Shown here: in pieces, positions 11,564 through 11,623 of the stretch
How the letters are laid out: the number at the start of each line of letters is the position of its first letter
How positions within the stretch are numbered: the stretch's first letter is position 1
From: Candidatus Saccharimonadales bacterium
GTDB taxonomy: Bacteria > Patescibacteriota > Saccharimonadia > Saccharimonadales > Saccharimonadaceae
Length of the DNA: 11,623 bases
Direction of reading: 5' to 3'
Assembly: GCA_030146045.1 (NCBI GenBank)
Contig: JASLDG010000002.1
Coordinates: 1-11,623 of the forward strand
Position numbers and translations under genes: made by a program
The notes under the pieces: generated by a model
Seen by the model: only the letters and a program-made list of their open reading frames with translations
Told to the model about the DNA's origin: nothing
Database searches by the model: none

Positions 11564-11623
11564 ATGTCATTTATCAAAACGCTCATCAACCTCCTATATC
11601 AGTGGTACGTCTGGCTACCAGTC
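11564..11623 (+). CDS. Start of an unknown, probably membrane-associated protein, cut by the right edge
   Basis: ATG 11564 opens a frame of 20 codons to the edge, MSFIKTLINLLYQWYVWLPV. It is strongly hydrophobic after one lysine and looks like an N-terminal membrane span or signal anchor. A good promoter ends 14 bases before it, so the leader is about 8 bases with no Shine-Dalgarno. Too little is visible to name a family. Confidence 0.55.
   Translation, partial: MSFIKTLINLLYQWYVWLPV

Overview
The window looks chromosomal and most likely comes from a Patescibacteria (CPR) genome, with Saccharibacteria (TM7) the best guess. The reasons are a short DprA without its N-terminal domain, a topoisomerase I with C-terminal repeats in place of zinc fingers and a lineage-style insert, a sigma-region-4/HARE-HTH protein, a DUF475 TerC-like protein, small single-gene transcription units and many apparently leaderless genes. 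TGA works as a normal stop, which argues against the UGA-recoding CPR lineages. The assignment rests on family knowledge, not on a search.

Left part (1-4344), mostly minus strand, is a metal-homeostasis neighbourhood. A CooC-like P-loop ATPase is divergent from a Fur-family regulator. A ZIP metal transporter converges on the regulator gene, followed by a small cationic membrane protein with a TTG start and a DUF475/TerC-like membrane protein. Three copies of a TYGCAA-N5-TYGCAA box sit exactly on the -35 elements of the ATPase, regulator and ZIP genes, defining a small autoregulated regulon. The box is the form I recall for the nickel regulator Nur of Streptomyces.

Middle part (4345-6910): an orphan 160-aa gene with a good terminator, then about 430 bp without an ordinary gene. 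That gap holds a compact folded element and a strongly structured RNA of about 265 nt on the minus strand, with its own promoter and terminator. The RNA and dprA share a palindrome that carries both -35 elements. After dprA comes an orphan 137-aa gene with a strong 5'-UTR hairpin and a terminator.

Right part (6911-11623), plus strand: topA, an orphan acidic 144-aa gene with an elaborate terminator, a gene-free stretch with signals, the sigma-region-4/HARE-HTH protein, and the first 20 codons of another gene.

Two kinds of mRNA start recur. The ATPase, fur, ZIP, DUF475 and probably dprA have a -10 element only 5-8 bases before the start codon and no Shine-Dalgarno, so they look leaderless. The small unknown genes have a clear Shine-Dalgarno and a hairpin in a short leader. 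No tRNA, rRNA, CRISPR array or insertion sequence was seen.
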